Part shown: piece by piece, positions 36,404 to 45,919 of the stretch
Layout: every line of letters begins with the position of its first letter
How positions within the stretch are numbered: the stretch's first letter is position 1
NCBI RefSeq assembly: GCF_003987655.1
Contig: NZ_NGKC01000006.1
Coordinates: 1 to 64,000 of the forward strand
Length of the DNA: 64,000 bases
Source of the DNA: Vagococcus acidifermentans
GTDB lineage: Bacteria > Bacillota > Bacilli > Lactobacillales > Vagococcaceae
Direction of reading: 5' to 3'
Position numbers and translations under genes: made by a program
Notes under the pieces: model-generated
Database searches by the model: none
What the model was told of the DNA's origin: nothing
What the model saw: the letters and a program-made list of their open reading frames with translations, nothing else

Positions 36404-36404
36404 A

Positions 36405-36448
36405 AAAACAAGACGGCAGGACACTGGTTGGTCCTGCCGTCTTGTTTT
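36405..36448. terminator. Bidirectional terminator between ysxC and folP
   Basis: A perfect 18-bp stem (36405-36422 with 36431-36448) flanked by A-run and T-run, serving both convergent units. Confidence 0.93.
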
Positions 36449-36454
36449 AGGTTT

Positions 36455-37228
36455 TTAATCAAGCGCCTGCCAGACAGCAAATGCCTCTCTGGTCGCTTTT
36501 ACGTTATGGACTCTGACGATGTCGACGCCTTTGTGCTTGACGAACAGCGAGGCCGCGAGTGTGCCGGCATCCCGTTCTTTCGGTGCGTCATTGCCTGTCA
36601 GCCGGGCAATCGTGCGCTTGCGCGAGAAACCATACAGGAGCGGCAAATCGCGATAACGAAATGTTTCGGGGCGTGCGAGTATCTCCACGTTTTCTTCCGG
36701 CGCTTTATGAAAGCCGATACCCGGGTCAAAGCAGATATGCTCTTTTTTGATGCCGCGTGCAACAGCCAGTGTCATTTTCTCTTCATAAAAACGCTGGATG
36801 TCTTCGGCAACACTCAGGCTTTTGTCCCGCTGACGGGAGTGCATGATGATGACCGGACACTGATAGTCGGCGATGACATCAATCATCCCGGGCTGGTCCA
36901 GTCCTTTGATATCATTGATGATGTCTGCGCCGGCTGCCAGTGCCTGCCGGGCGACTTCAGGAAAATAAGTATCGACAGATATCGGGACAGTTGCGAAACG
37001 ACGGATGCCTTCAATAACGGGTATCACCCGTTTAGCTTCTTCTTCCGGCGGTATTTCCTGATAGCCAGGGCGTGTCGATTGGCCGCCGATATCCAGGATG
37101 TCGGCACCGTCGGCAATCAGCTGGCGAGCATGTGCGACAGCCTGTTCTGTCTGATAGAAATCCCCTCCGTCTGAAAACGAGTCCGGCGTCACGTTGACAA
37201 TTCCCATAATCGGTTTGTTATGAAACAT
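36455..37228 (-). CDS. folP: Dihydropteroate synthase
   Basis: Of 257 aa. Joins pABA to the pterin pyrophosphate. Signatures: MGIVNVTPDSFSDGG, ADILDIGGQSTRPG, the FDPGIGFHK substrate loop and GFSRKR. ATG 37228 follows GGAGGA at a normal distance; TTG 37234 is nearer than usual. The 5' end overlaps the preceding pyrophosphatase gene by 11 bases. Last gene of the folate operon. Confidence 0.95.
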   Translation of the reverse strand: MFHNKPIMGIVNVTPDSFSDGGDFYQTEQAVAHARQLIADGADILDIGGQSTRPGYQEIPPEEEAKRVIPVIEGIRRFATVPISVDTYFPEVARQALAAGADIINDIKGLDQPGMIDVIADYQCPVIIMHSRQRDKSLSVAEDIQRFYEEKMTLAVARGIKKEHICFDPGIGFHKAPEENVEILARPETFRYRDLPLLYGFSRKRTIARLTGNDAPKERDAGTLAASLFVKHKGVDIVRVHNVKATREAFAVWQALD

Positions 37229-37793
37229 CGGCAATCCTCCTCAATAGTGCCTGAAATGCTCGTGTTCTGGGGCTGAGTGCCAGTCTTTCGGCTGCCTGCA
37301 TCTCAGCCAGTGTCTGTTTTTTATCCGGGATATAGAGAATCGGGTCAAAACCGTATCCCCCGACGCCGCGGCTTTCCGGTGCAATCACACCTGTTAGTGT
37401 TTCAGCCGCCGACAACTTCCTGCCGTCCGGCCAGCAGTAAACCAGTACGGCATGCAGCGTGAATGATCTGTCGTCCTGTTGTTCAAGCAGCTCAAGCAGC
37501 TGACGGTTTTTAGCTTGGTCAGAAGCTCCCGGCGGAAAAAAACGCGCGGTATGCACGCCCAGCTTGCCCGGAAAGGCTCCCAGTGCCAGACCGCCGTCAT
37601 CTCCCAGCACCGGCCGCTGGAGCAGTTCAGCCAAAGTGCCGGCTTTCTTGAGGGCATTGCCGAAATAAGTAGTGCTTGTTTCACTGATAGCAACAGGGGG
37701 CAGATATGCTGTATACGACACCACAGGTATGGTCGAAGCTGTCTGCAGCTCGGCAAGTTTTCCGGCGTTATTAGTTGCAACGATAATCGACAT
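37218..37793 (-). CDS. rdgB: XTP/dITP pyrophosphatase (Ham1/RdgB family)
   Basis: Of 191 aa, removes non-canonical purine triphosphates. Motifs: ATNNAGKLAEL at the N-terminus, TYFGNALKKA (substrate-binding), LGDDGGLALGAFPGKLGVHTARF and GGYGFDPILYIPD, with SPRTRAF near the end. It is embedded in the folate operon. An alternative role on pterin or GTP-derived triphosphates is conceivable from position: folate synthesis needs removal of pyrophosphate from dihydroneopterin triphosphate and no dedicated enzyme is seen. That is inference only. Confidence 0.85.
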   Translation of the reverse strand: MSIIVATNNAGKLAELQTASTIPVVSYTAYLPPVAISETSTTYFGNALKKAGTLAELLQRPVLGDDGGLALGAFPGKLGVHTARFFPPGASDQAKNRQLLELLEQQDDRSFTLHAVLVYCWPDGRKLSAAETLTGVIAPESRGVGGYGFDPILYIPDKKQTLAEMQAAERLALSPRTRAFQALLRRIADVS

Positions 37794-37794
37794 G

Positions 37795-38358
37795 TTATGT
37801 CAGAGCCTCCAAAAATTCGCGTTTCAGGTCTCTGTCCGTCTTGAAACAGCCGGAATAGTGAAACGTCTTGGTGGTGCTGCCGGGCTTTTTGATGCCGCGC
37901 ATGGACATGCACATGTGTTCCGCTTCGATTGCCACCGCGATGCCTTGAGGGGATACTTTTTCCTCCAGCAGGCGGGCAATTTGAATCGTCAGGTTTTCCT
38001 GCACATTGGGGCGCTTGGCACAGTAATCCACCATTCGCGGAATCTTGCTTAATCCGATGATTTGCTTATTCGACGGGATATAAGCCACATGCGCCTTTCC
38101 GTAAAACGGCAGAAGATGGTGCTCACACATGGAATAGAAAGGAATATCCTTGACCAGGACGATGTCATCGTCGCTCAGGCTGGTGAAGACTTTGCAATTA
38201 TTGAAATCCGTTTCTGTCACGGAAGAGAAGATTTCTTCATACATCTTTGCCACCCGTTCCGGCGTTTCAATCAACCCTTCGCGTGTCACGTCCTCGCCGA
38301 TTGCCCGCAGGATGTTTTTGACGGATTCTTGGATAATTTTTTTTTGCTCGCTATTCAT
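37795..38358 (-). CDS. folE: GTP cyclohydrolase I
   Basis: Of 187 aa. First step of pterin synthesis from GTP. Zinc ligands in MCEHHLLPF and the later cysteine in [10 protein letters not shown]; the C-terminal [10 protein letters not shown] is typical. One base separates it from the pyrophosphatase gene, and one from folK, so the genes are tightly coupled. Confidence 0.97.
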   Translation of the reverse strand: MNSEQKKIIQESVKNILRAIGEDVTREGLIETPERVAKMYEEIFSSVTETDFNNCKVFTSLSDDDIVLVKDIPFYSMCEHHLLPFYGKAHVAYIPSNKQIIGLSKIPRMVDYCAKRPNVQENLTIQIARLLEEKVSPQGIAVAIEAEHMCMSMRGIKKPGSTTKTFHYSGCFKTDRDLKREFLEALT

Positions 38359-38359
38359 G

Positions 38360-38851
38360 TTAGACCAACCAACTTTCTTTACTTAATGTGACATCTTGCG
38401 CATTGCCTGCTGCGTCAATCCATTCCGGCAGCGATTTGCCAAACAACATTTCCTCGTCATAGACATCTTGCAGAGGAATCAGCACAAACGCCCGTTTTGT
38501 CAGTTCCTGATGGGGAATGGTCAATGAGGGCGTATTGATTTCAAGCCCGTTCATCAACAGGATGTCGATGTCGATTGTTCTTGGTCCCCAGCGGACGACG
38601 CGTTTTCTGTCCAGCTCCGCCTCAATGCGGTGGATGACTTGCAGAAGATTGTCAGGAGACAGCGTCGTCTCGACTGCGACAACGGTGTTCAAAAAGTCAT
38701 CTTGCGGCACATCGCCGTAGGGGGCTGTTTCATAGATCCGGGCTTTTTTCACGATGCGGATATCCGCCTCCTGAGCCAGCTTAGTGACGGCCTGCTGCAA
38801 ATAGTCCATTCTATCGCCAAGGTTGCTGCCTAATGCTAAATAAGTCCTCAT
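38360..38851 (-). CDS. folK: Hydroxymethyldihydropterin pyrophosphokinase
   Basis: Of 163 aa. Family start [14 protein letters not shown], catalytic [19 protein letters not shown], and [19 protein letters not shown] 38851 is supported by GGAGAG and by the family N-terminus; a 20-residue in-frame extension to 38911 lies in folB and is rejected. Confidence 0.95.
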   Translation of the reverse strand: MRTYLALGSNLGDRMDYLQQAVTKLAQEADIRIVKKARIYETAPYGDVPQDDFLNTVVAVETTLSPDNLLQVIHRIEAELDRKRVVRWGPRTIDIDILLMNGLEINTPSLTIPHQELTKRAFVLIPLQDVYDEEMLFGKSLPEWIDAAGNAQDVTLSKESWLV

Positions 38852-38852
38852 A

Positions 38853-39215
38853 TTAAATGATTCTCTCCATCTCAATTTCGATATTATCAAATATGCCATC
38901 AATCGGCACATGGTATTTGCGGATTTTTATGACGATTTTGTCAAGAGCCGGCTGATAATGCGCCTCAAGAGTGTCCAGAATACCATAGGCCAGCGCTTCA
39001 ATCAGATTGAACGAATGTTTAGCGATATAGTTTTTGATTACCTCGTAAACGTCCGCATAGCTGACCGTTTGCTTGAGGTCATCGGACCGTCCGGCATCTT
39101 CCAAAGGCAGCACCAGCGTCAAATCGATTTCAATCGGTTGACCAAGCACTCTTTCTTCAGACAGGGCGCCGTTGTATGTATAGAATTTCATATTGTTGAT
39201 GCGGATTTTTCCCAT
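38853..39215 (-). CDS. folB: Dihydroneopterin aldolase
   Basis: Of 120 aa. IRINNMKFYTYNGALSEERVLGQ and TVSYADVYEVIK are family signatures, with the catalytic lysine near the C-terminus in IVIKIRKYHVP. GAGGTG lies before ATG 39215; GTG 39224 overlaps that site. First gene of the folate operon on the minus strand. Confidence 0.92.
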   Translation of the reverse strand: MGKIRINNMKFYTYNGALSEERVLGQPIEIDLTLVLPLEDAGRSDDLKQTVSYADVYEVIKNYIAKHSFNLIEALAYGILDTLEAHYQPALDKIVIKIRKYHVPIDGIFDNIEIEMERII

Positions 39216-39291
39216 TTCTTTCACCTCACCACACTAGTGTCACATCTGACTGCTTGTTTGTCAATCGTCGGATTATCGAAAAAGCTGCCGG

Positions 39292-39330
39292 AAAAAGACT
39301 AAACCATTCGCGCAGGAATGGTTTAGTCAC
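39292..39330 (-). terminator. Terminator of the SPJ_0845-like gene
   Basis: A 13-bp perfect stem (39298-39310 with 39317-39329); leftward it continues into five T (A-run 39293-39297). Confidence 0.8.
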
Positions 39331-39346
39331 GTTAAGTGCTTAGGTA

Positions 39347-39520
39347 TCAGTCTGAAGTGCGTGCGTCTTTTTGCGTGTCTGCCTGCTTTTCAGAAGAGGT
39401 CAGAAACCGCGCTTCGCTGGCGTCTTTTGCCAGTTCCTTTTCCGCTTTTTTATCCGGGTCAATGGCGAACTGGTCAAACAGTTTTTCCAAATCGTCTTTT
39501 CGCGTGAATTTTAATCCCAT
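39347..39520 (-). CDS. SPJ_0845-like small protein
   Basis: A 57-aa charged protein starting MGLKFTRKDDLEKLFDQFA, a pattern I recall for small SPJ_0845-family proteins of Lactobacillales; unknown function. AAAGGAGG lies about ten bases before ATG 39520, which is preferred over the longer frame from 39577. Monocistronic with its own terminator. Confidence 0.68.
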   Translation of the reverse strand: MGLKFTRKDDLEKLFDQFAIDPDKKAEKELAKDASEARFLTSSEKQADTQKDARTSD

Positions 39521-39577
39521 AGGCGTTAGCCTCCTTTGATGTGATGCTGGTGTGTATATTTTACCATGTTTTGGCAC

Positions 39578-40696
39578 CTACGGCATTTTTTTGACAGCTG
39601 GTACTGCTTGTCTGCGGTAATGCTCGAAGCAGGAGGGCTGGTCCAGCAGCCAGTCAGCAAGCGTTTTTCCGATAATCGTGCCGGTTGTTAAACCGGAAGA
39701 ACCCAATCCTCCGGCGGCATAGACGCGAGGCAGTCCGGCGACCGGACCAAAGAAAGGTAAAAAATCAGACGTATATGCCCGGGTGCCGACGCGGTGTCCG
39801 GTGATTTGTCCGTCTTTCAAAACAGGCAGCAAGTCAGCAGCTTGGCTGACCATTTGCGTTAATAGCTGCGGATCAGGTGCCAAATTGTACCCCATGTCAT
39901 TTTCATGGGTAGCACCGACTAATATTTTTTGCCGCGTCGCCGGAATGATGTCGATTTCCCCGACAGGCATGATGACGGGGAGCTGTTCAATCGGCCGGGG
40001 CAGCGTGATCTCTGCCAGCTGTCCTTTTTGCGGTCTGATATCCGTCTGATACCCCAGCGGTGAGAGCAGCTCCGGCAGCCAAGCACCTGCTGCCAATACA
40101 ACAGCATCGAACGGGCAAGCCAGAGTGTCTGTATGGACTGTGTAGCCGCCTGATTCAGGAACCACAGCCTGCACTTTTTGCGGAACGATGCAGCAGCCGC
40201 TTTTAGCCGCTTGTGTTCCCATGGCAGTTAACAGCGACCGGCCGTCCACTCTGGCGCCTCCGGCAATATGAAGGCCGCCGGCAGAAGGGCGCAGAGACGG
40301 CCACTGAGCTGTTATTTCCTGTTGCGTCAGACGGGTGATGCGGCCGATTTCCGGCGCGTCTTCGCGGCGTTTTTCCGCCAGACTAGTCAATTTATGGAGC
40401 AGCGGGTCATTTTTTTTAAAGAGCAGCGTCCCGGTTCGGCAGTAACTGTCTGTCTCTTTAGTCAAGGTCAGCTCGTCCATCAGTATCCGGTAAAAATGTG
40501 CGCCTGCTTTTGCCAGTGCGTACCATTCTTTGTTCCGCCGCTGGGACAGCCACGGCGAAATAATGCCGGCTGCTGCTTTTGTGGCTTGACCGGTGCCGTC
40601 GTCAAACAGCGTCACTTGCTGGTTGTTGCGGCTCAAATAGAAGGCGGTTGTCGTCCCGATTATCCCGCCGCCGATAATGGCGATTCTTTGTCCCAT
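39578..40696 (-). CDS. FAD-dependent amino acid oxidoreductase (DadA/ThiO type)
   Basis: Of 372 aa. Dinucleotide-binding motif IAIIGGGIIGTTTAFYL at the N-terminus, DAVVLAAGAWLPEL in the middle, and YAAGGLGSSGLTTGTIIGKTLADWL closing the FAD site. Family members oxidise glycine, sarcosine or D-amino acids; the substrate is not readable. AGAGGTG precedes ATG 40696. Confidence 0.87.
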   Translation of the reverse strand: MGQRIAIIGGGIIGTTTAFYLSRNNQQVTLFDDGTGQATKAAAGIISPWLSQRRNKEWYALAKAGAHFYRILMDELTLTKETDSYCRTGTLLFKKNDPLLHKLTSLAEKRREDAPEIGRITRLTQQEITAQWPSLRPSAGGLHIAGGARVDGRSLLTAMGTQAAKSGCCIVPQKVQAVVPESGGYTVHTDTLACPFDAVVLAAGAWLPELLSPLGYQTDIRPQKGQLAEITLPRPIEQLPVIMPVGEIDIIPATRQKILVGATHENDMGYNLAPDPQLLTQMVSQAADLLPVLKDGQITGHRVGTRAYTSDFLPFFGPVAGLPRVYAAGGLGSSGLTTGTIIGKTLADWLLDQPSCFEHYRRQAVPAVKKMP

Positions 40697-40738
40697 TTTC
40701 AACACCTCTGATAAAAAATAAATCTAGTCAGAGACTGA

Positions 40739-41629
40739 CTAGATGGAATTGTTTTCTTCGTATGGTTCGACATGAACGTCCACATCAAAAATGCCGAAGC
40801 AGTCTTTCAGTCTTTTTTCAACATAATCGGCAATGTCATGGCTTTGGCGCACAGTAAAGTGCGGGTTCATCAGCACGGTGACATCAAGGAACACATTTGT
40901 TCCCAGTGTTCTTGCACGCATATCGGCGACCTCGCGGATGCCGTCTACTTTTAAAATTTCCTCTGCATACTCAGCCAGCTTTTCCGTGTCGAAACCGTCG
41001 GACAAATAAAAGGCACTTTCTTGGAAAATCTCAAACGCGGTTTTCAAGATGATGATGCTGACGATGACCGCGGCCAGTGTGTCGATCCAGCCCATTTTGA
41101 CAGAAGCGGCAAAGACGGCAACGGCGGTCCCGATACTTGTCAGGGCATCGCTCAAATTGTCTTTGGCAGCTGCCATCAAGGCACTGCTGTTGACTTTTTT
41201 GGACAAGGAACAATTGTACCAGTAAACACCGAACATCACCACTGCTGACATGAGAGCGACAACAGCTGCCCTTAAATCGGGTTGTTCAATCGGTTTGTCG
41301 GAAAAGATGCGCAGTATGCTGTCAAAGAGCACTTGCAGCCCGACTAGAAGCATGATGACAGATGTCAGCAAACTGGCAACATTCTCAGCTTTCCAATGCC
41401 CGTAGCGGTGATTATTGTCAGGCGGTTTCTGTGACAAACGCAAGCCGATCAAGACGGCAACAGACGCAATGACATCTGTAAAATTGTTCAAACCGTCCGC
41501 AGTTAAGGCATTTGAATTTGAGAGCGAGCCGACGACCAGCTTAAAAGCTGCCAATACGACATAAGCCGTGATACTGACAATGGCACCCCGTTCTGCGGTT
41601 TTTAATTCTTCGTATCTTTCTTTCATCAT
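40739..41629 (-). CDS. Cation diffusion facilitator
   Basis: Of 296 aa, six predicted helices plus a cytosolic C-terminal domain. The metal sites are in helix 2 (NALTADGLNNFTDV) and helix 5 (AKDNLSDALTSIG), with HRYGHWKAE after helix 2. The DN/DD pattern (N/D in both helices) is close to Mn/Fe-type CDFs, so Mn or Zn export is plausible. AGGAGGA upstream of ATG 41629. Confidence 0.9.
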   Translation of the reverse strand: MMKERYEELKTAERGAIVSITAYVVLAAFKLVVGSLSNSNALTADGLNNFTDVIASVAVLIGLRLSQKPPDNNHRYGHWKAENVASLLTSVIMLLVGLQVLFDSILRIFSDKPIEQPDLRAAVVALMSAVVMFGVYWYNCSLSKKVNSSALMAAAKDNLSDALTSIGTAVAVFAASVKMGWIDTLAAVIVSIIILKTAFEIFQESAFYLSDGFDTEKLAEYAEEILKVDGIREVADMRARTLGTNVFLDVTVLMNPHFTVRQSHDIADYVEKRLKDCFGIFDVDVHVEPYEENNSI

Positions 41630-41703
41630 TGACAGTTATCCTCCTGATCGTTAAAACAATGTTGAAAGTATATCAGAAAGAAACGGTTTAGAAAAGATGA
41701 AAA

Positions 41704-42672
41704 TTATAAATTAAGCTTTCCTAAAAATGTTTTCAGTGCGTCGCAATATGCGTGGGGATTGACAAGTACCGATGATGAAAAAGGACTGTCTGTCGCCACG
41801 AAACTTGTGCCGTGCATTTTTGTTGCACGTAAATTTTCATACATCATGTAAGCCGGGATAATGTCGGAATTGTCCCGGTGAATGAATAATACCGGCAACC
41901 GGTTGTGTGCCAAATGGTTGACTGAAACAGCGCTGTCGATGCCTTTTCGGAACCTGCCCCAATAAAGCAGATTGATAACCGGCAGGACGGGCAGCCATGA
42001 AGGCAGCCGGAGCAGTTTGCTCTGCATATAGGCAAATAACTTCCGGAATGATGAAAAGCTGTTTTCCGCAATGACGCCCTTGACGACATTGGGGATGTTT
42101 TGATTGGCAGACAGGTTGTGCAAAGCGGCATTAGCGCCCAGTGATTTTCCAAACCAGACAATGGCTTTCGGCACTTTTTCAAGAATCAGAAAATCTGTCC
42201 ATGCCAGAATATCCATTTTTTCAAGATAGCCGAGGGAGATGTACCGTCCGCCGCTCATGCCGTGACTGCGCTGGTCTACTACCAGACAATTGTAGCCGTC
42301 TGAAAGACAGGCGCGGACTAGGAAAGCGAAATCGTCTTTCCCCGTCGTACGGTAGCCGTGAAAGCACATCAGCCATTTTTGGCTAGGCTGCCGACTGTAA
42401 AAAATAGTTCCAACCAATTTGACATCGCCGGTTCCGCGAATCGATACCCTTTCATCATACGAGTCCCAAAACTCAGCGCCCATTTTCTGCTGCTGGACCG
42501 CCAGTTCTTGTACACCGTCACTGACTGGTTGTTCGACACTTTTTAGGAAACTGTCAGTGAACCAAGTATTTTCCCGGTCGGTCAATCCGTTAAACAAAAA
42601 AACAGCCAGGGAAATCACCAGCGAGGGAACCGCTACTGCCAAGCATATTAACACAAACAACAAAACCCGCAT
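41704..42672 (-). CDS. Membrane-anchored alpha/beta hydrolase
   Basis: Of 322 aa. An N-terminal hydrophobic anchor (residues 2-28) and an external alpha/beta hydrolase fold. Nucleophile S177 in GKSLG, the HG oxyanion pair at CFHGYR, an Asp in HRDNSDII and the His in VNPHAYCDAL complete a plausible triad. Substrate unknown. The 5' leader on the minus strand is about 210 bases and contains a short frame with a strong site (42793-42822). Confidence 0.85.
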   Translation of the reverse strand: MRVLLFVLICLAVAVPSLVISLAVFLFNGLTDRENTWFTDSFLKSVEQPVSDGVQELAVQQQKMGAEFWDSYDERVSIRGTGDVKLVGTIFYSRQPSQKWLMCFHGYRTTGKDDFAFLVRACLSDGYNCLVVDQRSHGMSGGRYISLGYLEKMDILAWTDFLILEKVPKAIVWFGKSLGANAALHNLSANQNIPNVVKGVIAENSFSSFRKLFAYMQSKLLRLPSWLPVLPVINLLYWGRFRKGIDSAVSVNHLAHNRLPVLFIHRDNSDIIPAYMMYENLRATKMHGTSFVATDSPFSSSVLVNPHAYCDALKTFLGKLNL

Positions 42673-43381
42673 AAAAACACCTCATTTGACTTTGAAACTG
42701 GATGCATGCATTCAAAAAGAGAAACATTTAAGCGCATCCGTCAAGTGCAAGATACCACTCTTGTACAAGTCAACTCCTTCAGATACTTAACATCATAGAC
42801 ATTGATTTTTAGCTAATGACATGTTTGTTCACTCCTATCAGCTGGTGACGATGAGTGTCAAACCGTTGTCGTACTCCTTTTTTCTTATTGTAGCATAGTC
42901 GCTGAAAAAATAAATGATTCCGGACTGAAAGTTTTTTGAATCTATTCTAAAAAATGTTACTCGCCGCTTTGTATCACGGCTTGACACTTATTTAAACAGA
43001 CATGATGCAGCAGTTTCGTGTTATTTCCTGATGGCATCACCGGTTTATCACAGCTTGGCTGTTGAAAAGAGGACGGGTGAGCTGGATAGTTTTCGTTGCT
43101 TGTTGCGTAAGCGGTGTTCCGTTCAATTGTAAGCATTATTGCATATTTAGTGTCAGCTGCACTGTCTCAGAAAAATGAACCAAACGTTATCAAAAGCATC
43201 TATAGCGTTATTTTTTGATAGCTGTGCTAAACAGCCAACGTTTTTTTTGATGTTTTTTTTAAAAAGCTGAAATCTATTTGGCGGCAAGCCGTGATATAAT
43301 AGTGCAATCCACGAAGGTGGATGTAACGTTATTTATAATGCCGTGTTCATTTTTTCCATAAATATTGAAAGGGGAATTGCA
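42673..43381. other. Intergenic region between divergent genes
   Basis: A minus-strand promoter candidate lies at 42887-42914 (AATAAA/ATTGTA complement, 16-base spacer) and feeds a long leader with hairpins (for instance CAAGA-N6-TCTTG around 42750). On the plus strand an extended -10 (TGATATAAT) near 43291-43299 would serve the DUF7000-like gene. Near 43180-43245 there are interleaved inverted repeats (CTATCAAAA/TTTTGATAG and GCTGT/ACAGC) before T-runs. No gene of normal size is seen. Confidence 0.45.
42793..42822 (-). CDS. Candidate 9-residue leader peptide
   Basis: Reads MSLAKNQCL, with AGGAGT eight bases before the ATG. It lies in the long 5' leader of the alpha/beta hydrolase gene. No terminator or site-sequestering structure as clear as at 52.9 kb was found, so it may be chance. 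Confidence 0.25.
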   Translation of the reverse strand: MSLAKNQCL

Positions 43382-43867
43382 ATGAATGAGCTAACACAGT
43401 TGACAGATTATTACAGAGAACAACTGGAGGATGGTAAGATGCAGCAAGCCTATCATGCGCTTGTTAATTATGTTATGAAATTAAAAATATCCATGGTCAA
43501 CCACTATCCTGAATACAAGTATGGGAATGTCTCACAAGGGTATATGGATTATACGTATTTTTCAGTATCCGACGAGTACCTCAGAAGTAAAAAGTTACGC
43601 TTCGGCATCGTATTTAATCACCGGCTGCTGTCTTTCGAACTTTGGCTGATTGGCCAAAATACGGCTATCCAAAAAGAATTCTGGCAAAAACTGCGGCGCA
43701 GCAGATGGCTGACCGGGAATTCGCAAATGCCGTGTTACGCAGTGATGGAACTCTCATTGATCAGTGCGCCGGATTTCAGCAATACCACCCGTTTAACAGA
43801 AGAAATAATGAAAATGGCAGCGGGCAATATTTGTGCCATTACCGACTTTTTAAAAGGAATTGACTAA
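43382..43867 (+). CDS. DUF7000-like protein
   Basis: Of 161 aa, soluble. MNELTQLTDYYREQLEDGKMQQAY at the start, YGNVSQGYMDYTYFSVSD and RFGIVFNHRLLSFELWLIGQN recall small Firmicutes proteins grouped as DUF7000. No known function. ATG 43382 follows GAAAGGGGA; the in-frame ATG at 43343 lacks a site. Confidence 0.72.
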   Translation: MNELTQLTDYYREQLEDGKMQQAYHALVNYVMKLKISMVNHYPEYKYGNVSQGYMDYTYFSVSDEYLRSKKLRFGIVFNHRLLSFELWLIGQNTAIQKEFWQKLRRSRWLTGNSQMPCYAVMELSLISAPDFSNTTRLTEEIMKMAAGNICAITDFLKGID

Positions 43868-43925
43868 CACCTGTTTATTAAAAGGACTTGTGCCGGCATG
43901 AGTCTGGTCAACCATGCAGTGCCGC

Positions 43926-43972
43926 CAAAAAAGCAGCAGGACAAAACCGCTTTGTCCTGCTGCTTTTTTTTA
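43926..43972. terminator. Bidirectional terminator
   Basis: A 19-bp perfect stem (43927-43945 with 43951-43969) with A- and T-runs on both sides, between convergent genes. Confidence 0.93.
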
Positions 43973-45118
43973 ATAATTTTGGTTTGCGATACGGTCAAAT
44001 GCTTCTTTCAGGATACTGATATCCTGAGTCGCTGCCAGACGCACATAGTTGTCGCCGCTGTCGCCGAAAGCTTTGCCGGGAATGACCAGCACTTTGGTGT
44101 CATTCAGCAATTTTTTTGTAAAGTCGACCGAGTTCATGCCGGTTTTTGAAATGTTGATAAAGGCGTACATACTGCCCTTGACCGGATGGAGCGACAGGAA
44201 AGGTATCTCAGCTACACGCTGTGCCACATACTCGAGCCGCTCTTTAAAAACGGCAGTCACTTTCGGCACCAGTGCCTCGGCGTTGTTCAAGGCAAAAATA
44301 CCTGCGCGCTGAGACGGTGTCGGTGCAGAGTAGCAGACATTTTCATTCAATCGTTTGCACGCCGCATTGATATAATCCGGTGCTATCATATACCCGATAC
44401 GCCAGCCTGTCATGGCAAAGGCTTTTGAAAAACTGCTGAATGTCAATGTATGGTCTGGTGCAAATGTCGCCATGGGCACAAAGTCCTGATTGAAGCAAAA
44501 AGCCTCATAAACTTCATCTGACAAAATATAAAAATCATGGGTTTTTGCCAGTTCAGCAATTTTTTGAAAGGTCTCTTTTGAGAACACAGCGCCGGTCGGA
44601 TTGTTTGGCGAATTTAGAATCAGTGCTTTGGTTTTTGAGGTAATAGCCGCTTCCAGCACAGCCAAATCAATTTGGAATCCATCTTTTTCATACGTCGGTA
44701 TTATGACAGGTGTCCCGCCGGCTGCCACTACTTGCTCTTTATAAGGCGAGAAGAACGGTTCATGGATGATGACCTCGTCGCCGGGATTGAGCAGTACTTG
44801 GAGCGCAATAAACATGCCGTGCAAAGCGCCGACAGTTGCGCGGACCTGGTTCGATTGAAACGTCAAGTTGTAACGTCTTTGGTAAAAGTCAATCACTGTG
44901 TCAATGAAATCCTGACTGCCGTCAGACGCCGTGTACTTTGTGTGACCGGCTGTAACATCTTTGAAGGCCGCGTCGATAATGGACTGGTCGGTAATCAAAT
45001 CCGGATCGCCGATCGACAAGTCGAGGAGCCCGTCGGTTTTCTTGGCCAGCGTTGCAATTTCCATCAGAAGATTTTCCTGAGGGTGTTGATAAAAATAAGA
45101 GAGTTTAGATTTGTCCAT
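43970..45118 (-). CDS. PLP-dependent aminotransferase (class I)
   Basis: Of 382 aa. The PLP lysine is in SSFSKAFAMTGWRIGY; NSPNNPTGAVFS, SDEVYEAF and the C-terminal arginine region NYVRLAA complete the fold type I aspartate-aminotransferase-like site. Substrate not readable. Directly downstream of a glutamine/amino acid ABC transporter on the same strand, so a link to amino acid catabolism or nitrogen transfer is likely. Confidence 0.9.
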   Translation of the reverse strand: MDKSKLSYFYQHPQENLLMEIATLAKKTDGLLDLSIGDPDLITDQSIIDAAFKDVTAGHTKYTASDGSQDFIDTVIDFYQRRYNLTFQSNQVRATVGALHGMFIALQVLLNPGDEVIIHEPFFSPYKEQVVAAGGTPVIIPTYEKDGFQIDLAVLEAAITSKTKALILNSPNNPTGAVFSKETFQKIAELAKTHDFYILSDEVYEAFCFNQDFVPMATFAPDHTLTFSSFSKAFAMTGWRIGYMIAPDYINAACKRLNENVCYSAPTPSQRAGIFALNNAEALVPKVTAVFKERLEYVAQRVAEIPFLSLHPVKGSMYAFINISKTGMNSVDFTKKLLNDTKVLVIPGKAFGDSGDNYVRLAATQDISILKEAFDRIANQNY

Positions 45119-45196
45119 AGGTAATAACCTCCGAGTAAATAACTGAGCGCAAAGAGGAATACAACACGTATTCCTCCAGGTAGCTTATCTTATATC

Positions 45197-45919
45197 TTAC
45201 AATACTTTCTTCAAAAAGTCCTGTGTTCTTGGATTTTGCGGGTGATTAAAAATATCATCCGGCGTGCCTTCTTCTTGGATAATACCGGCATCCATGAAAA
45301 TGACACGGTCTGCGACTTCTTTTGCAAAGCCCATTTCATGGGTCACGATTGCCATGGTCATTCCCGACTGCGCCAGATTTTTCATGACGGCCAGTACTTC
45401 ACCGACCATTTCAGGATCAAGGGCCGATGTCGGCTCATCAAACAGCATAACGTCCGGATTCATCGCCAGTGCCCGGGCAATGGCGACCCGCTGCTGCTGA
45501 CCGCCGGATAATTGTGACGGATAGCTGTCAGCTTTATCTTTCAATCCGACTCTTTCCAACAATTCCCGGGCTGTTTTCTCTGCTTGTGCAGGAGCTTCGC
45601 CTTTGACTTTAATCGGGCTGATAGTCAGATTTTCAAGAACAGTCTTGTGAGGAAACAGGTTGAAGCTTTGGAACACCATCCCCATTTTCTGTCTCAGCTG
45701 ATTAATGTCCGTCTGTTTATCCAGCAGGTTCTTGCCTTCAAATTCAATGATGCCGCTGGTCGGCTGTTCCAGTAAGTTCAAGCAACGCAGCAACGTACTT
45801 TTGCCGCTGCCGGACGGGCCGATGATAACGACAACTTCGCCGTTTTTAATGTTTAAGTCAATGCCCTTCAACACTTCGTTCTGATCGAAGGACTTATGCA
45901 GGTTTTTTATATTAATCAC
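45197..45919 (-). CDS. glnQ: Amino acid ABC transporter ATPase (GlnQ type)
   Basis: Of 240 aa. Walker [10 protein letters not shown], signature [15 protein letters not shown], Walker [16 protein letters not shown]-loop THEMGFA. Polar amino acid transporter class. Its start overlaps the end of the permease gene by eight bases. Confidence 0.95.
   Translation of the reverse strand: MINIKNLHKSFDQNEVLKGIDLNIKNGEVVVIIGPSGSGKSTLLRCLNLLEQPTSGIIEFEGKNLLDKQTDINQLRQKMGMVFQSFNLFPHKTVLENLTISPIKVKGEAPAQAEKTARELLERVGLKDKADSYPSQLSGGQQQRVAIARALAMNPDVMLFDEPTSALDPEMVGEVLAVMKNLAQSGMTMAIVTHEMGFAKEVADRVIFMDAGIIQEEGTPDDIFNHPQNPRTQDFLKKVL

Noticed and set aside
36428-37174. 248-codon + strand frame antisense to folP
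   Set aside because: Begins inside a terminator stem and lacks a ribosome site and any family resemblance.
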